DNA of 64,000 nucleotides from Flammeovirgaceae bacterium UBA6059 (GTDB lineage Bacteria; Bacteroidota; Bacteroidia; Cytophagales; Cyclobacteriaceae), in assembly GCA_002435755.1 (NCBI GenBank), contig DIYH01000013.1:146055-210054 (forward strand), written 5' to 3'. The position numbers and the translations under genes are program-made. How positions within the stretch are numbered: position 1 is the stretch's first letter; every line of letters begins with the position of its first letter. Positions 26,830-35,375 of the stretch are shown here, in pieces. The notes under the pieces are model-generated. The model was given only the letters and a program-made list of their open reading frames with translations, was not told the DNA's origin and did not search any database.

Positions 26830-27069
26830 ATGAGTACGCCAACAATTGCAGCTAAAGCACCCATACCCGTAGATCTTGAAGCAGGAAAGTCTTACGCATG
26901 GTGCTCTTGTGGAGAGTCCACCAACCAGCCATTCTGCGATGGCTCGCACAAAGGGTCTGACTTTAGCCCGGTGATGTTCAAAGCTGAAGAGACCAAGACA
27001 GCTTATTTATGCCAATGTAAGCATGCGAGTCAAGGGGTATTCTGCGATGGCTCCCATAAAGGACTATAA
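26830..27069 (+). CDS. Double CDGSH iron-sulfur domain protein
   Basis: 79 aa containing two CDGSH motifs: CSCGESTNQPFCDGSH (residues about 25-40) and CQCKHASQGVFCDGSH (about 60-75), each with three Cys and one His to hold a 2Fe-2S cluster. The second lacks the usual Pro. Two-domain forms are common in bacteria and resemble human CISD3. The protein is soluble and cytoplasmic, likely transferring electrons or clusters. The upstream region shows no strong ribosome binding site. Confidence 0.92.
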   Translation: MSTPTIAAKAPIPVDLEAGKSYAWCSCGESTNQPFCDGSHKGSDFSPVMFKAEETKTAYLCQCKHASQGVFCDGSHKGL

Positions 27070-27274
27070 ACCTTCCCAAATTGGTCATATCTGATATATT
27101 CGATATGACCACAGTTCTTTTGGAGAATAGATCTGGTTTATGCCCGAGGGCGCCAGTGAGTGGTAGCTTTTATTGGTCAGGATTGGCCGTCCGCTTTGTG
27201 ATTATTGTCAAGTTGAGATAGATGAGTATTTTACTCCTCATTTATGTGATCTCTCATACTATCCACAAAGCAGC

Positions 27275-28855
27275 ATGAAGCGTACGTCTCATAAAACTCC
27301 AGAAGTCTACATCAATGATATAAATGTATTCCCCAATTCAGTAGTGCCAGTGCCTACTGCGGTTCCTGCATTTATCGGATACACTCCTCAGGCTTCCTAT
27401 GAAGGAGAGTCCTACTTAAACAAGCCGACGAAGATCACCTCTATGGCAGAATTTGAAGCCATCTTTTGCTACCCTAATCCAAGTCCTCCGTCAGATCCCG
27501 CTAAACAATACAGCCCCCAATATCATCTGGTAAAACAAGGAAGCAAGCCAGAAATGGGAGCATATGTCTTGTTAGGCTCTGATTATTACGCGATCGTACC
27601 AGATCCCAATACCATTTATTACTTGTATAACAGCGTCCAACTATTCTATCGTAATGGGGGAGGTGACGCCTACATTGTTGCTGTAGGTTCCTATGGCACG
27701 GCTTCAGGTCGGCCCATTGCACCAGGGGATCCTTTGATCAACCCTAATGTACAACTTGCAGACCTACTAGCTGGACTGGAGCTACTCAAGAACGAAGATG
27801 AGCCTACAATGTACATATGTCCGGAGGCTACTCTTTTGTCAATAGACAGTAATGCTACGCTCATGCAAGAGATGCTATTGCAGAATTCAGAAATGATGAC
27901 GGCCGTGAGCATATTCGACATTATAGGAGGTAAAGACCCTGATCCAATTTTGTATTCAGATGATATCGAGACATTCAGGGAAAATACCGGTATGAATGGC
28001 CTGAAATTCGGAACGGCCTACTATCCGTTTATCGGTACGACTACCTTAAAGAGCACCGACCTGGATTATACGAACCTGTTTGGAGGAGATATCAAGCAAC
28101 TAGCGGCCGTGATCAATCCAGATAGCGATCCGACTTCCCAGTTGACCACCATTCTTTCCAATATTGAAAACCCTGCGCTTACACCATTGACGGTAAGCCA
28201 GAATAACAAGTTATTGATTGCCGGTAGCACCGCTTATAAAACGATATTCAACAAAGTGCTAGAGGTAGCCAATGTGCTTCCGCCTAGCGGAGCAATGGCC
28301 GGTGTGATTTCCTCGATTGACAATCAGATGGGACCTTGGAAGGCGCCTGCCAATACGTCGATCGCCGGAGCTGTCTCATTGCCGATAAAGCTGTCTGAAA
28401 ATCAGCAAGCATCACTCAATGCAGATGCCGTTACAGGTAAGTCTGTAAATGCGATTAGGCATTTCAATGGCCAGGGAATATTGATCTGGGGAGCTCGTAC
28501 ATTAGATGGTAACAGTTTGGATTGGCAGTACTTATCCGTAAGAAGGACCGTCACCTATATAGAGCAGACGTGCAAACTGGCGACTAGTGCTTATATTTTT
28601 GAACCCAATACCAAAAACACATGGGAGTCTGTCAAATCAATGATTAGCAGCTTTTTGGTCATGACTTGGAAAGAAGGTGGGCTTATGGGCAAAACACCGG
28701 AAGATTCTTTCACTGTAGAATGTGGCATTGGTAGTACCATGACAGCTCAAGATATCCTTGACGGATTGATGAAAGTGACTATTAAGATTGCGGTGGTGAG
28801 GCCTGCTGAGTTCTTTATACTAACCTTTGTGCAGCAGATGCCCAAGGGTGGTTGA
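27275..28855 (+). CDS. Contractile tail sheath protein (orphan)
   Basis: 526 aa from the ATG at 27275; an earlier in-frame start at 27173 would add 34 residues that do not look like sheath sequence. The N-terminus KRTSHKTPEVYINDINVFPN then VPTAVPAFIGYT is the standard sheath opening, and the C-terminal domain reads SLDWQYLSVRRTVTYIEQTC, FEPNTKNTWESVKSMISSF, DSFTVECGIGSTMTAQDI and VVRPAEFFILTFVQQMPK. It belongs with phage, eCIS or T6SS-iv contractile sheaths. No tube, baseplate, spike or ATPase gene lies beside it: its neighbours are a CDGSH protein and a DEAD-box helicase. It may be a stray paralogue of a system encoded elsewhere. Confidence 0.88.
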   Translation: MKRTSHKTPEVYINDINVFPNSVVPVPTAVPAFIGYTPQASYEGESYLNKPTKITSMAEFEAIFCYPNPSPPSDPAKQYSPQYHLVKQGSKPEMGAYVLLGSDYYAIVPDPNTIYYLYNSVQLFYRNGGGDAYIVAVGSYGTASGRPIAPGDPLINPNVQLADLLAGLELLKNEDEPTMYICPEATLLSIDSNATLMQEMLLQNSEMMTAVSIFDIIGGKDPDPILYSDDIETFRENTGMNGLKFGTAYYPFIGTTTLKSTDLDYTNLFGGDIKQLAAVINPDSDPTSQLTTILSNIENPALTPLTVSQNNKLLIAGSTAYKTIFNKVLEVANVLPPSGAMAGVISSIDNQMGPWKAPANTSIAGAVSLPIKLSENQQASLNADAVTGKSVNAIRHFNGQGILIWGARTLDGNSLDWQYLSVRRTVTYIEQTCKLATSAYIFEPNTKNTWESVKSMISSFLVMTWKEGGLMGKTPEDSFTVECGIGSTMTAQDILDGLMKVTIKIAVVRPAEFFILTFVQQMPKGG

Positions 28856-28941
28856 TAGCCTTAGCGAGCAACGGATACTTACAGCACTGTTGTTACTCTG
28901 GCGGTCCATTGGTCAAGGTATCCTGAAAAGCAGTGTAGGCT

Positions 28942-28989
28942 AACTCATCGGTTATTCTCGGGAACCTCAACAATCGATGTTGATGAGTT
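28942..28989 (+). terminator. Possible terminator after the sheath gene
   Basis: AACTCATC and GATGAGTT flank an inner CAACA-ATCGA-TGTTG hairpin, and the right arm runs into TTTTTA. The position, 90-130 bp after the sheath stop, suits a terminator, but the outer loop is long. Confidence 0.35.
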
Positions 28990-29026
28990 TTTACCTGTTC
29001 ATTGGTTCAACCATAATCGGTTTCCC

Positions 29027-29034
29027 TACCTTTG
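29027..29034 (+). promoter_or_regulatory. Bacteroidota -7 promoter motif TACCTTTG
   Basis: TACCTTTG matches the TAnnTTTG consensus of the Bacteroidota housekeeping sigma factor, with TTG at 29002-29004 as a possible -33 element. Transcription would begin near 29040 and leave a leader of only about 10 nt before the candidate start of the DEAD-box gene. Confidence 0.5.
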
Positions 29035-29049
29035 CGGCTCATCTAATTC

Positions 29050-30765
29050 ATTCCTATCAATAATTTCAGCAAACTAGGACTCTCTGCATCGATTGTTGAG
29101 GTCCTTGACCGTATTGGTTTCGATACACCAACTCCCGTTCAGGCCAAAGCTATCCCCATGTTGCTCACCAAAAACCCCACGGACTTTATCGGTCTGGCGC
29201 AGACGGGTACAGGCAAGACCGCCGCATTTGGGCTACCGTTAATCGACTTGATCGATCCCGACCTACCGGAAACCCAAGCGTTGATCATGGCACCCACACG
29301 TGAGCTGGGGCAGCAGACCGCTCAACAGCTCGTGTCATTCGCACAAGACAATCCTCAGCTCAATATAGAGGTGGTCTATGGTGGTGCGTCTATTTCTGCC
29401 CAAATGAAAGCTTTGAAGCGTCCTACACAAATTGTGGTAGCAACACCGGGAAGACTTCTTGATCTGATCCGGCGTAAAGCAATTTGGCTAGATCAGGTTC
29501 GCTATGTGGTCCTTGATGAGGCAGATGAGATGCTTAATATGGGTTTCAAGGAAGATATTGACGAGATCCTTGCTTTTACGCCTGCTGATCGGGTCACCTG
29601 GCTATTTTCAGCCACCATGCCTTCTGAAATAAGGCGCATCATCAACAAGTATATGTCTTCGCCTCTCGAGGTTTCAATCGATAGCAAGGTGAAGAGTAAT
29701 ACCGACATTGCTCATAAATATGTTATTACCAAAACGGCCAATAAACTGGCGGCCTTACGCAGGTTTATGGACTTGCAGTCAGATATGCGCGGTATCATGT
29801 TTTGCCGTACCAAGCTGACTACACAAGACATAGCTGATCAACTGGGTAATCTTGGATATGGTGTGGAGGCACTCCATGGTGACCTTTCACAAGCACAGCG
29901 TGATGCGGTCATGAAGCGATTCAAGACCAGATCGATGCAACTGTTAATAGCTACCGATGTAGCAGCACGTGGTATTGATGTCAATGATTTGACACATGTC
30001 ATCCATCATACACTTCCTGATCAGCTAGAGAGCTACACACACCGAAGTGGCCGTACAGGGCGTGCTGGCAAAAAGGGTATCTCATTAGCATTTATCAACC
30101 CAAGAGAGGGCAGACGCATCGAAGAGTTGGAAAAGAAGATAAAGGTCAAATTTGAGCGAATAGAAGTACCTACCATAGATGAGCTCAAAACCACCCGGCT
30201 TAGCAATTGGGCCAACCTGATCGTCAATACCCAAGTGGATCAGCAAGCAGACGCCATCCTATCGGAACTCCAGCCTAAGTTTGCTGATCTAAGCAAGGAC
30301 GATATCCTCAAGCGACTGATCACCTCACAGCTAGACCATCTTACAGTCCAGAGCGGGGAAGAGGCTAACCTCAACGAGACACATGGGGGCTCACCCGGTA
30401 AGCGAGACCCGGGTAAATTTCATCGATACTTCGTCAATATTGGTCTGATGGATGGGCTGACGAAAGGCGACTTGATTCATTTCTTATCGGATATCTCCAA
30501 TGTTGATCGTAAGTACTTTGGAGACCTAACCATGCAGAAGAACTGTTCCTATTTCGATGTTGATGGGGGCAAGGATGACGGTATGGAGCAGAAGTTCAAA
30601 GGTGTGGAGGTCGAAGGGAGAAGTATACGTGTCAACCGAGACGATGATTCCAAGATGAAGCGACCAGAGGGCTTCCACAAGAAGAAGAGCTTTTCAGGCA
30701 AACGTCGATCTGGCGGTAAGTCAGGCAAAGACTTCCGCAGAGGAGGAGGTAAAAGAAGAAGGTAG
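29050..30765 (+). CDS. DEAD-box RNA helicase with DbpA-type C-terminal domain, non-standard start codon likely
   Basis: About 571 aa if translation starts at ATT 29050. The Q motif FSKLGLSASIVEVLDRIGF then TPTPVQAKAIP lies upstream of the first ATG (29158), and no ATG, GTG, TTG or CTG occurs in that frame between the stop at 29044 and the Q motif, so ATT 29050 or ATC 29056 is the probable start. Other motifs: AQTGTGKTAAFGLPL, APTRELGQQ, TPGRLLDL, VLDEADEMLNMGF, FSATMPSEIR, RGIMFCRTK, TDVAARGIDV and YTHRSGRTGRAGKKG. Residues about 460-530 resemble the DbpA RNA-binding domain, and the tail is Lys/Arg/Gly-rich. Expected role: ribosome assembly or RNA remodelling, as in CsdA/DbpA-like helicases. 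Confidence 0.85.
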   Translation: MPINNFSKLGLSASIVEVLDRIGFDTPTPVQAKAIPMLLTKNPTDFIGLAQTGTGKTAAFGLPLIDLIDPDLPETQALIMAPTRELGQQTAQQLVSFAQDNPQLNIEVVYGGASISAQMKALKRPTQIVVATPGRLLDLIRRKAIWLDQVRYVVLDEADEMLNMGFKEDIDEILAFTPADRVTWLFSATMPSEIRRIINKYMSSPLEVSIDSKVKSNTDIAHKYVITKTANKLAALRRFMDLQSDMRGIMFCRTKLTTQDIADQLGNLGYGVEALHGDLSQAQRDAVMKRFKTRSMQLLIATDVAARGIDVNDLTHVIHHTLPDQLESYTHRSGRTGRAGKKGISLAFINPREGRRIEELEKKIKVKFERIEVPTIDELKTTRLSNWANLIVNTQVDQQADAILSELQPKFADLSKDDILKRLITSQLDHLTVQSGEEANLNETHGGSPGKRDPGKFHRYFVNIGLMDGLTKGDLIHFLSDISNVDRKYFGDLTMQKNCSYFDVDGGKDDGMEQKFKGVEVEGRSIRVNRDDDSKMKRPEGFHKKKSFSGKRRSGGKSGKDFRRGGGKRRR

Positions 30766-30824
30766 GAAACAACCTAGAAAGATGTAATCTAGTGACATGA
30801 ACGTTATTAAATCCGACTTGGAGA

Positions 30825-30868
30825 ATTAAAAACCTAATTTAATCATTTGTTTAAATTAGATTTTTAAT
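30825..30868. promoter_or_regulatory. 18-bp inverted repeat upstream of the TetR gene
   Basis: ATTAAAAACCTAATTTAA (30825-30842) and TTAAATTAGATTTTTAAT (30851-30868) pair at 17 of 18 positions around an 8-nt loop. It may be a terminator for the helicase gene, part of the tetR promoter, or an operator. Confidence 0.5.
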
Positions 30869-30874
30869 TCAAGT

Positions 30875-30887
30875 TTGAACTGTTCAA
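30875..30887. promoter_or_regulatory. Operator-like palindrome TTGAACTGTTCAA
   Basis: A perfect 13-bp dyad 8 bp before the tetR-like ATG. Its core AACTGTTYAA recurs at the start of the tolC-like gene (31519-31534), which makes both candidate binding sites for the TetR-family regulator. Confidence 0.45.
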
Positions 30888-30895
30888 GGAGAAGC

Positions 30896-31501
30896 ATGAC
30901 AACAGCAGCAGGTACAGAGGAGAAGATTAAAGCCGCAGCGCGGGAGATATTCCTGAAGAAAGGATTTGCTGCCACCAGGACCAGGGACATTGCGGAGCAT
31001 GCTGATATCAATATCGCATTGCTAAACTATTACTTCCGTAGTAAGGAGAAGCTTTTCCAACAGATCATGATGGAGACCTTATCGACTTTTTTCGGAAGTC
31101 TTTTGCAGATCTTCATGGATCGGGAAAGTGCCCTCCAGACGAAGTTTGAGCAATGTGCGTCACAATATATTGATCTAATCAAGCAGCAGCCAGATATTCC
31201 TATGTTCATACTCAGTGAGTTGAGAGCGCAACCTGAGGCTTTTGTGCAGTCCATTGCTGGAAATGCGAGACTCAAGGATCTGGTGATCTATGAACAAATC
31301 GTTGCTGAGATGGATGAGCATCAACAAAAAGCCTTTGATCCAGTGCACATCATGATCAATGTGATGAGTCTTACGCTCTTCCCTTTTGTTGCCCGTCCTA
31401 TGCTTCAGACCATTGGTGCTGTCAATCCTTCTGAATTTGATGACTTGATGGAGAAGCGCAAGCAGTTAATACCTCAATGGATTATGGAAATGCTGAAATA
31501 A
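30896..31501 (+). CDS. TetR-family regulator of an ABC export operon
   Basis: 201 aa from the ATG at 30896, preceded by AAGGAGAAG, a usable ribosome binding site. HTH: EEKIKAAAREIFLKKGFAAT, TRDIAEHADINIALLNYYF and RSKEKLFQQIM. The C-terminal ligand domain includes FDPVHIMINVMSLTLFPFVA. The arrangement TetR-TolC-HlyD-ABC-ABC-permease-permease resembles the CecR/YbhGFSR locus of E. coli. It is the first gene of the operon and is likely an autoregulated repressor responding to an exported compound. Confidence 0.92.
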   Translation: MTTAAGTEEKIKAAAREIFLKKGFAATRTRDIAEHADINIALLNYYFRSKEKLFQQIMMETLSTFFGSLLQIFMDRESALQTKFEQCASQYIDLIKQQPDIPMFILSELRAQPEAFVQSIAGNARLKDLVIYEQIVAEMDEHQQKAFDPVHIMINVMSLTLFPFVARPMLQTIGAVNPSEFDDLMEKRKQLIPQWIMEMLK

Positions 31502-31514
31502 AAAAATTTAGTCT

Positions 31515-32813
31515 ATGATTAAACAACTGTTTAAAATATTCATTCAACTCAAGTCGAAATCTAATTTGATTGTCTTCACCTGTCTGTCGATGGCGCTAAT
31601 TGCAAATGCTAGCCACGGACAAACATTGACTTTGGATAGCTGCATTGCGCTAGCGGAGGCAAACTACCCTCAAGTGCAGCAGTACGATTTGCTCCAGCGA
31701 TCGGCAGAGTATAATTTGAAAAATGCTCAGCAAGGTAAGATCCCACAGATCGCCTTAGCTGGTCAGGCTACATACCAATCGGATGTTACCTCAGTACCTG
31801 GCGGTGAAGTGATGGGCGTTGAGCCTTTGAACAAAGACCAATACAAGGTCTATGCAGAAGTGGTACAGCCGTTGACTGGCATATCGATCATCAATCAGCA
31901 GGAGAAAATCATCGCTGCAGAGGCGAGGGTAAGCGAAGCTGATCTTACAGCCAAGCTCTACGGTATCCGTCAGCGGGTGAGCGATCTATATTTTGGGATA
32001 CTATTGATGCAGCGGCAGCTAGCGCAAATCTCGCTAACTCAGCAGGACCTTGCGGATGGACTCAAGACAACAGAAGCTGCCATTACTTATGGCACTGCAT
32101 TGAAGAGTAGTGCGGATGTGTTGAAAGCCGAAGTGCTGCAGCTCGATCAGAAAATGATCGAGTTAGAGGCTGTACGTCAAGGATATATGTCGATGTTATC
32201 CTTATTCATTGTTCGTGAAATAGGCGAGGGAACCAGTCTTGTCTTACCGATAACCAATGATCTGGTTACTCAGATCAATCGACCTGAAATCACACTATTT
32301 GGTGAAAGGCAAAACAGCCTATCACTGCAAACGGATTTGATTAATCGTCGAAATCGGCCTCAGCTCAACCTTTTCCTACAAAGTGGTTTTGGTCGACCGG
32401 CCCTCGACTTTCTGAACAATGACTTTGAGCCTTATTATCTAGGAGGGCTTCAGATGTCGTGGAATCTATCGAACTATTATACTGCCAAACGTGAAAAGCA
32501 GATCGTTCAGCTCAATCAGAAGATTCTGGAAAGCGAAAAACAGACTTTCGTCTTCAATACAAATCTCTCGCTGACACAGCAGCAAAGTCAGATCGATAAG
32601 ATGAATGCATTGATTGAAAAGGATCAGGACATTATCGAGTTGAGAGAAAGGATCATAAAAACAGCGCTAGGACAATTAGAAAATGGTGTCATGACCACTA
32701 CAGACTATCGTGCACTGGTCAATGACGCAGATCGCGCTAGGCAGGATCTTGCGGTTCACGAAACCGAATTATTGAAATACAAATACGATTACAATATCAC
32801 TTCAGGAAACTAA
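31515..32813 (+). CDS. TolC-family outer membrane efflux protein
   Basis: 432 aa. A long N-terminal export signal ends near SHGQ. The mature protein starts LTLDSCIALAEANYPQVQQY, the typical OEP helix, and has two repeats rich in long helices (EYNLKNAQQGKIPQIALAGQ; later RNRPQLNLFLQSGFGRPALD and ETELLKYKYDYNITSG). It forms the outer-membrane duct of a tripartite exporter. It follows the TetR gene after 13 bp and precedes the adaptor gene by 3 bp. Confidence 0.92.
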   Translation: MIKQLFKIFIQLKSKSNLIVFTCLSMALIANASHGQTLTLDSCIALAEANYPQVQQYDLLQRSAEYNLKNAQQGKIPQIALAGQATYQSDVTSVPGGEVMGVEPLNKDQYKVYAEVVQPLTGISIINQQEKIIAAEARVSEADLTAKLYGIRQRVSDLYFGILLMQRQLAQISLTQQDLADGLKTTEAAITYGTALKSSADVLKAEVLQLDQKMIELEAVRQGYMSMLSLFIVREIGEGTSLVLPITNDLVTQINRPEITLFGERQNSLSLQTDLINRRNRPQLNLFLQSGFGRPALDFLNNDFEPYYLGGLQMSWNLSNYYTAKREKQIVQLNQKILESEKQTFVFNTNLSLTQQQSQIDKMNALIEKDQDIIELRERIIKTALGQLENGVMTTTDYRALVNDADRARQDLAVHETELLKYKYDYNITSGN

Positions 32814-32816
32814 CAA

Positions 32817-33737
32817 ATGATGAACATTAAGCATATCATTCAAATCGCTCTGATCATTCCGGCAGGGCTCATGTCCTGCGATAATGGAGAGCCCGAGTTT
32901 GACGCCTCTGGTGCTTTTGAGGCAGATGAAACGATCATCTCAGCTGAAGCTAGCGGCAAGCTATTGGCATTCGCGGTAGACGAGGGTCAGGAGCTTCGAG
33001 CTGACACATATCTCGGCTATATCGATACGGTGCAGCTATCGCTGAGTATCCGTCAGCTGGAGGCGCAAATAGATGCTGTGTTGAGTAGGAGACCGGATAT
33101 TGCGGCGCAGCTGAGTGCGCTCAATGAGCAACTGCGGGTGGCTGAGATTGAGCAAAAAAGGGTAGAACAATTGCTGAATGCTGATGCTGCTACGCCAAAG
33201 CAGAAGGATGATGTAGACGGGCAGATCGATGTAATCAAGGGTAATATCACCGCACTGCGTACGTCATTGATTACGAATACACAGAGCCTGGAAATGGAGA
33301 TTGGGCCACTTGAAGCGCAGATCGATCAGCTCAAGGATAAAATTAAAAAGAGCATCATCATTAATCCGATTAACGGAACCGTGCTCACCGTATTTGCGGA
33401 ACCATTTGAGCATGTAGGGATGGGCATGCCGCTGTACAAGATTGCTGACTTGAGTTCATTGACGCTCCGTGCTTATATCACCGGTGATCAGCTAACGCAA
33501 TTGAAACTGAATGATCGAGTAGAAGTACTCACGGATGATGGGAGTGGAGGCTATACCAGCACGACAGGTACGGTCTACTGGATAAGTGACAAGGCAGAAT
33601 TTACGCCCAAGAGTATCCAGACGAAAGACGAAAGGGCTAATAAGGTGTATGCTATCAAGGTGCGCGTAGAGAACGATGGTACCTACAAGATTGGCATGTA
33701 CGGTGAAGTGAAATTCAACAGTTCGTCGAATGAATAA
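32817..33737 (+). CDS. HlyD-family adaptor lipoprotein
   Basis: 306 aa. The signal ends in a lipobox (AGLMSCDN), so it is probably a lipoprotein. GAFEADETIISAEASGKLLA and VDEGQELRADTYLGYID form the first lipoyl half, a long coiled coil (about residues 75-180) follows, then IIINPINGTVLTVFAEPFEH and LYKIADLSSLTLRAYITGDQ complete the lipoyl and barrel domains. This is the YbhG-like membrane fusion protein linking the ABC exporter to TolC. Its stop overlaps the next gene by 8 bp. Confidence 0.92.
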   Translation: MMNIKHIIQIALIIPAGLMSCDNGEPEFDASGAFEADETIISAEASGKLLAFAVDEGQELRADTYLGYIDTVQLSLSIRQLEAQIDAVLSRRPDIAAQLSALNEQLRVAEIEQKRVEQLLNADAATPKQKDDVDGQIDVIKGNITALRTSLITNTQSLEMEIGPLEAQIDQLKDKIKKSIIINPINGTVLTVFAEPFEHVGMGMPLYKIADLSSLTLRAYITGDQLTQLKLNDRVEVLTDDGSGGYTSTTGTVYWISDKAEFTPKSIQTKDERANKVYAIKVRVENDGTYKIGMYGEVKFNSSSNE

Positions 33738-34632
33738 TGTAAGCCTGGAGTCAATCGCTAAGTCCTTTGATGCCTCGAAACCGCCGGCTGTAAAAGACGT
33801 CAGTTTTGAAGTATCAGATGGAGAGTTGTTTGGGCTCATCGGACCGGATGGGGCTGGAAAAACCACCTTATTCAGGATACTGACCACTTTGCTCTTAGCT
33901 GATGAGGGCAAAGCCAAAGTTGCTGGTTGCGATGTAGTTAAAGACTACAAGCAAATCCGAAAAGAAGTTGGATACATGCCGGGTAAGTTCTCGCTATATC
34001 AGGACCTGTCAGTGGAAGAGAACCTCAATTTCTTCGCCACATTATTCGGCACTACCGTAATGGAGAACTACGATCTGATCAAGGATATCTATGTGCAGTT
34101 AGAGCCATTTAAAACGAGACGTGCGGGCAAGCTCTCCGGAGGGATGAAGCAGAAACTAGCGCTTTGCTGTGCATTGATTCATCGCCCCAAGGTGTTGTTT
34201 TTGGATGAGCCAACGACTGGCGTTGATGCAGTTTCCCGTTGGGAATTTTGGGAGATGCTTAAGCGCCTCAAGACCGAGGGAATTACAATCCTGGTATCGA
34301 CACCTTACATGGACGAGGCTAGCCTTTGCGAAAAGATTGCCTTGATCCAGGAGGGCAGGATCATGTCTATCGATACACCAATGGCTATTACTGCGGCTTT
34401 TCCGAAAGAGTTATTTGCGATCAAAGCTGAGAACATGAGTCAGCTGCTGAACAGTCTAAGAGATAATGAACTTGTTCAGAGTGTTAACGCATTCGGTGAA
34501 TACCATCACATCACTTTGGTGAAAGATTCAGGTACTCCGGATGCATTTACCGATAGGTTGCCCATGGCCATAGAATGGAAAACCATCGAGCCGACCATAG
34601 AAGACTGTTTCATCCATATGATGAGTGCATGA
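33730..34632 (+). CDS. ABC exporter ATPase, first half of a YbhF-like pair
   Basis: 300 aa. Walker A LIGPDGAGKTTLFRIL, Q-loop region YMPGKFSLYQDLSVEENLNF, signature LSGGMKQKLALC and Walker B VLFLDEPTTGVDAVSRWEFW are all present. In E. coli YbhF two ATPase domains are in one polypeptide; here they are separate genes joined by an ATGA overlap. It powers export through the two permeases downstream. Confidence 0.93.
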   Translation: MNNVSLESIAKSFDASKPPAVKDVSFEVSDGELFGLIGPDGAGKTTLFRILTTLLLADEGKAKVAGCDVVKDYKQIRKEVGYMPGKFSLYQDLSVEENLNFFATLFGTTVMENYDLIKDIYVQLEPFKTRRAGKLSGGMKQKLALCCALIHRPKVLFLDEPTTGVDAVSRWEFWEMLKRLKTEGITILVSTPYMDEASLCEKIALIQEGRIMSIDTPMAITAAFPKELFAIKAENMSQLLNSLRDNELVQSVNAFGEYHHITLVKDSGTPDAFTDRLPMAIEWKTIEPTIEDCFIHMMSA

Positions 34633-35375
34633 CGGGTGAAGTAGCCATATCGACGGATAAGTTGACGAAACGGTTTGGTGACTTTGTGGCTGCCAATGAA
34701 ATCACCTTTGATGTGAAGAAGGGTGAGATATTTGGCTTCCTCGGCGCTAATGGTGCAGGTAAGACTACCGCAATGCGAATGCTTTGTGGACTATCGATAC
34801 CATCATCTGGTCAGGCAACCGTCGCTGGGTTTGACGTCTACCGACAAACAGAGGAAATCAAGAAGAATATCGGATACATGAGCCAGAAGTTCTCGCTTTA
34901 TGAGGACTTGACGGTATGGGAGAATATTCGATTTTTTGCAGGCATCTATGGTGTCCCGCGATCTGAGATTGCTCCCAGGGCTAAAGAAAAGCTGCGGCAG
35001 CTCGGTTTATACCATCAGCGCAATCAGCTGGTTGCGTCATTACCACTAGGATGGAAGCAGAAACTGTCTTTCTCAGTTGCGGTTTTTCATCAACCTGAAA
35101 TCGTGTTTTTGGATGAGCCAACAGGTGGGGTAGACCCGGTGACACGTCGGCAGTTTTGGGATTTAATCTATGAAGCTTCTGACCAAGGGATTACCATCTT
35201 CGTCACTACGCACTATATGGACGAAGCGGAGTACTGTCATCGCATTTCCATGATGGTGGATGGCTACATCAAGGCACTGGATACACCAACCGCGTTAAAG
35301 CAAAATTACGGTGCTGAGTCTATGGATGAGGTATTTTTCGAACTCGCTCGTGGAGCACAACGCAAAGGAGACTAA
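34629..35375 (+). CDS. ABC exporter ATPase, second half of a YbhF-like pair
   Basis: 248 aa starting at ATG 34629, which overlaps the previous stop. Walker A is FLGANGAGKTTAMRMLCGLS, Walker B IVFLDEPTGGVDPVTRRQFW. The signature is LPLGWKQKLSFS in place of LSGGQ, as in the second domain of YbhF-type proteins, so one of the two composite ATP sites is atypical. It ends directly before the first permease gene (the next ATG follows its stop). Confidence 0.93.
   Translation: MTGEVAISTDKLTKRFGDFVAANEITFDVKKGEIFGFLGANGAGKTTAMRMLCGLSIPSSGQATVAGFDVYRQTEEIKKNIGYMSQKFSLYEDLTVWENIRFFAGIYGVPRSEIAPRAKEKLRQLGLYHQRNQLVASLPLGWKQKLSFSVAVFHQPEIVFLDEPTGGVDPVTRRQFWDLIYEASDQGITIFVTTHYMDEAEYCHRISMMVDGYIKALDTPTALKQNYGAESMDEVFFELARGAQRKGD

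Noticed and set aside
27173..27274. N-terminal extension of the tail sheath frame
   Set aside because: The 34 extra residues are Cys/His-rich and unlike sheath proteins; the ATG at 27275 gives the standard sheath N-terminus.
29158..29160. ATG as the start of the DEAD-box helicase
   Set aside because: It would remove the Q motif that is intact just upstream, so it is unlikely to be the main start.
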